Shown: positions 62,510 to 64,000 of the stretch, piece by piece
Layout of the letters: the number at the start of each line of letters is the position of its first letter
Numbering within the stretch: the first letter of the stretch is position 1
Assembly: GCA_013400155.1 (NCBI GenBank)
Contig: VXBM01001630.1
Span: forward strand, 5,166 to 69,165
Direction: 5' to 3'
From: Helopsaltes ochotensis
Lineage: Eukaryota; Chordata; Aves; Passeriformes; Locustellidae
Length of the DNA: 64,000 nucleotides
Notes under the pieces: model-generated
Database searches by the model: none
What the model was told of the DNA's origin: nothing
What the model saw: only the letters and a program-made list of their open reading frames with translations
Made by a program: the position numbers and the translations under genes

Positions 62510-64000
62510 GGAAAGAAAATGGTGTGGGTGTGTTTGGAAGGTGCCCAAGAGCCAAAACAGTCACTGAACGCTGTCTCTGGGTGTTGCATGAGCCCTGTTT
62601 TGTTCCTGGGCACAAAACTCTTCAATTTCTTTCTTTCCAGTGCTGATGGCCCTAAAACCATTCCCACAGCAGTGAAGGCAGCAGACAGTCCTGACAGCAG
62701 CAGCATTCCTGCCTCGGGGAATTCTCCAGACACCTCCTCCATCCCTGCCTGTCCTCCAACCTGCCAGAACCAGCAGAGCCCCTCAAGAGAAACACAACCC
62801 TATTTTCAGCAGTTCAACTTCCTATCTCATCTCTAATCTTAACTTTGCAAAATACTGTGAGAACAGCACAGGAAACGGAAAATAAGTGCAGGTGCTGTGG
62901 GTGTAAAGGGCGAACAACACCAACCACAGGCTGCTCTCTCCCACCTGTTTTTACAGCTCTCAGAATAAGATTTAAAATAATAAAGCATTTTTTCCTTAGT
63001 TTATTCTCTTCTCAGATGGCAGAGAAAAGTTTCCTCCTCCGCCAGCAAGGAGGAGTTTCCTTCTCATCAGAATATTCCTAACGCTGCATCCCTTGGTCCA
63101 GTTCAGTGTTCATTGCTCTTCTTTTGCTCCTCTCTTTATTTACTTTTTTTACTCTTTTGCTGTTCACCCAGTTATTGATGCACCACACATTCCAGTCTAT
63201 CACTCACTTGTGGAGGGAGATATCAATTAAAGCCCAGTTAAATTAGAAAATAATAGAATGTGGTTTGCTTACACATACTTTGCTTTGGAAAAGACTGAAA
63301 TTGAACACTTGGGAGCGTAACTTGTTTTCTTAATTATAGAATGAAACTGGATTTAGGTAATTGTTTGAATATTTCACTGCACAGTAACAGTGGGCTGGGG
63401 AGCCTCTCAGGCTGTGCCTGGAGCTCATCTGGAGGAGCTGCAGCCCTGGCAGGATCCTGACTCCAGTGTCTGACACGGAGAATAAATGACAGAGAATAAA
63501 GCACTCAGGTTTTCTCTTGCACTGAACAATCCTGCTCATCCCTCAGCTGTTGTGTTTCCACATATTTGGCAGGAAATCCTCTTTTAGGGGGATCCCTGTT
63601 TGTGAGGGTCAGGGGGTGAAGCAGTTCCTCTGCAAGATTTTCTTAGGTGCACAGAAGTTACCACAGGAGCTTTCCCAGCTCCTGGTGACTCTCTAGTGAT
63701 ACAAGTGGCCTTTCCTGAAGAGCAGGTCAGTGGCCACTGTCCTCTGCCATTTCTTTTGGTTTGCTGTAGAACCACTGTGTACCTGAGAGGAGGAAGAATT
63801 TCAACTTGCAGATATATCCTAATTATATTTTAATTAACCAATGCACTTTAATTCTGCTGCAGTATAATTTCAGGTACCTTTTAGGTTGTGTCAAATAGAC
63901 CAGAGGGGTTTGTACCCTCTCTTAGCATGGGCACAAATTCAGAAGTTTTACAAAATAACAACCATAATGGACTGTTCATGAGCAGTGGATTTGAAGATGT
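62510..64000 (-). other. CACNB4: CACNB4 intron, no exon found
   Basis: I looked on the minus strand for the preceding guanylate-kinase-domain exon and did not find one, so this intron continues past the window. No RNA gene or repeat recognised. Confidence 0.6.

Noticed and set aside
1..64000. CRISPR arrays, bacterial operons, prophage or insertion sequences
   Set aside because: The DNA is vertebrate; the tandem arrays seen lack unique spacers, and no prokaryotic gene was found.
1..64000. tRNA, rRNA or snRNA genes, and retroviral genes
   Set aside because: No A/B-box pairs with a cloverleaf, no ribosomal sequence and no retroviral coding similarity stood out by reading; a covariance-model or repeat search would be needed to exclude small or decayed copies.

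Overview
The window is vertebrate nuclear DNA, most likely from a bird and probably a songbird. Genes are split into short GT-AG exons, the repeats are almost all CR1 retroposon fragments with the avian-type 3' tail, and no mammalian SINEs were seen. Three genes lie in the order NEB, ARL5A, CACNB4, all on the minus strand, which is the order I recall for human chromosome 2q23. Three runs of N (34762-34926, 48756-49200, 61643-61937) are assembly gaps in or next to GC-rich or tandem-repeat DNA.

Bases 1-23,780 hold the 5' part of nebulin, the giant thin-filament ruler of skeletal muscle. It runs from a TATA-type promoter and a noncoding first exon near 23,650-23,780, through the start codon at 22299, to an exon cut by the window edge. 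I place 34 coding exons (4,976 nt, about 1,658 codons). Apart from the first few, each carries whole 31-39 residue nebulin modules and both ends are in phase 0. The last 19 exons towards the C terminus fall into repeating sets of 105, 108, 312 and 207 nt, each set being one seven-module super-repeat with a single WLKGIGW-type motif. The window has four full sets and part of a fifth.

Bases 23,800 to about 40,880 hold no recognisable gene body. There are CR1 pieces, simple repeats, a 39-bp minisatellite broken by a gap, and, towards the high end, DNA that is probably the ARL5A 3' UTR. ARL5A, a Golgi Arf-like GTPase, is complete in six exons (40879-48719, 179 aa). Its 5' UTR and promoter run into a gap beside a 33-bp GC-rich minisatellite. 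CACNB4, the calcium channel beta-4 subunit, contributes its last two coding exons (61949-62134 and 57707-57967) and a long 3' UTR ending at about 52,170.

The three genes are unrelated in function: muscle filament, endosome-to-Golgi traffic, neuronal calcium channel. I found no new multi-gene system. The points most worth a second look are in NEB: apparently fewer N-terminal super-repeats than in the mammalian protein, a recent 167-bp tandem duplication that makes a possible extra 32-codon exon, and a CpG-rich island with a short open frame inside an early intron.
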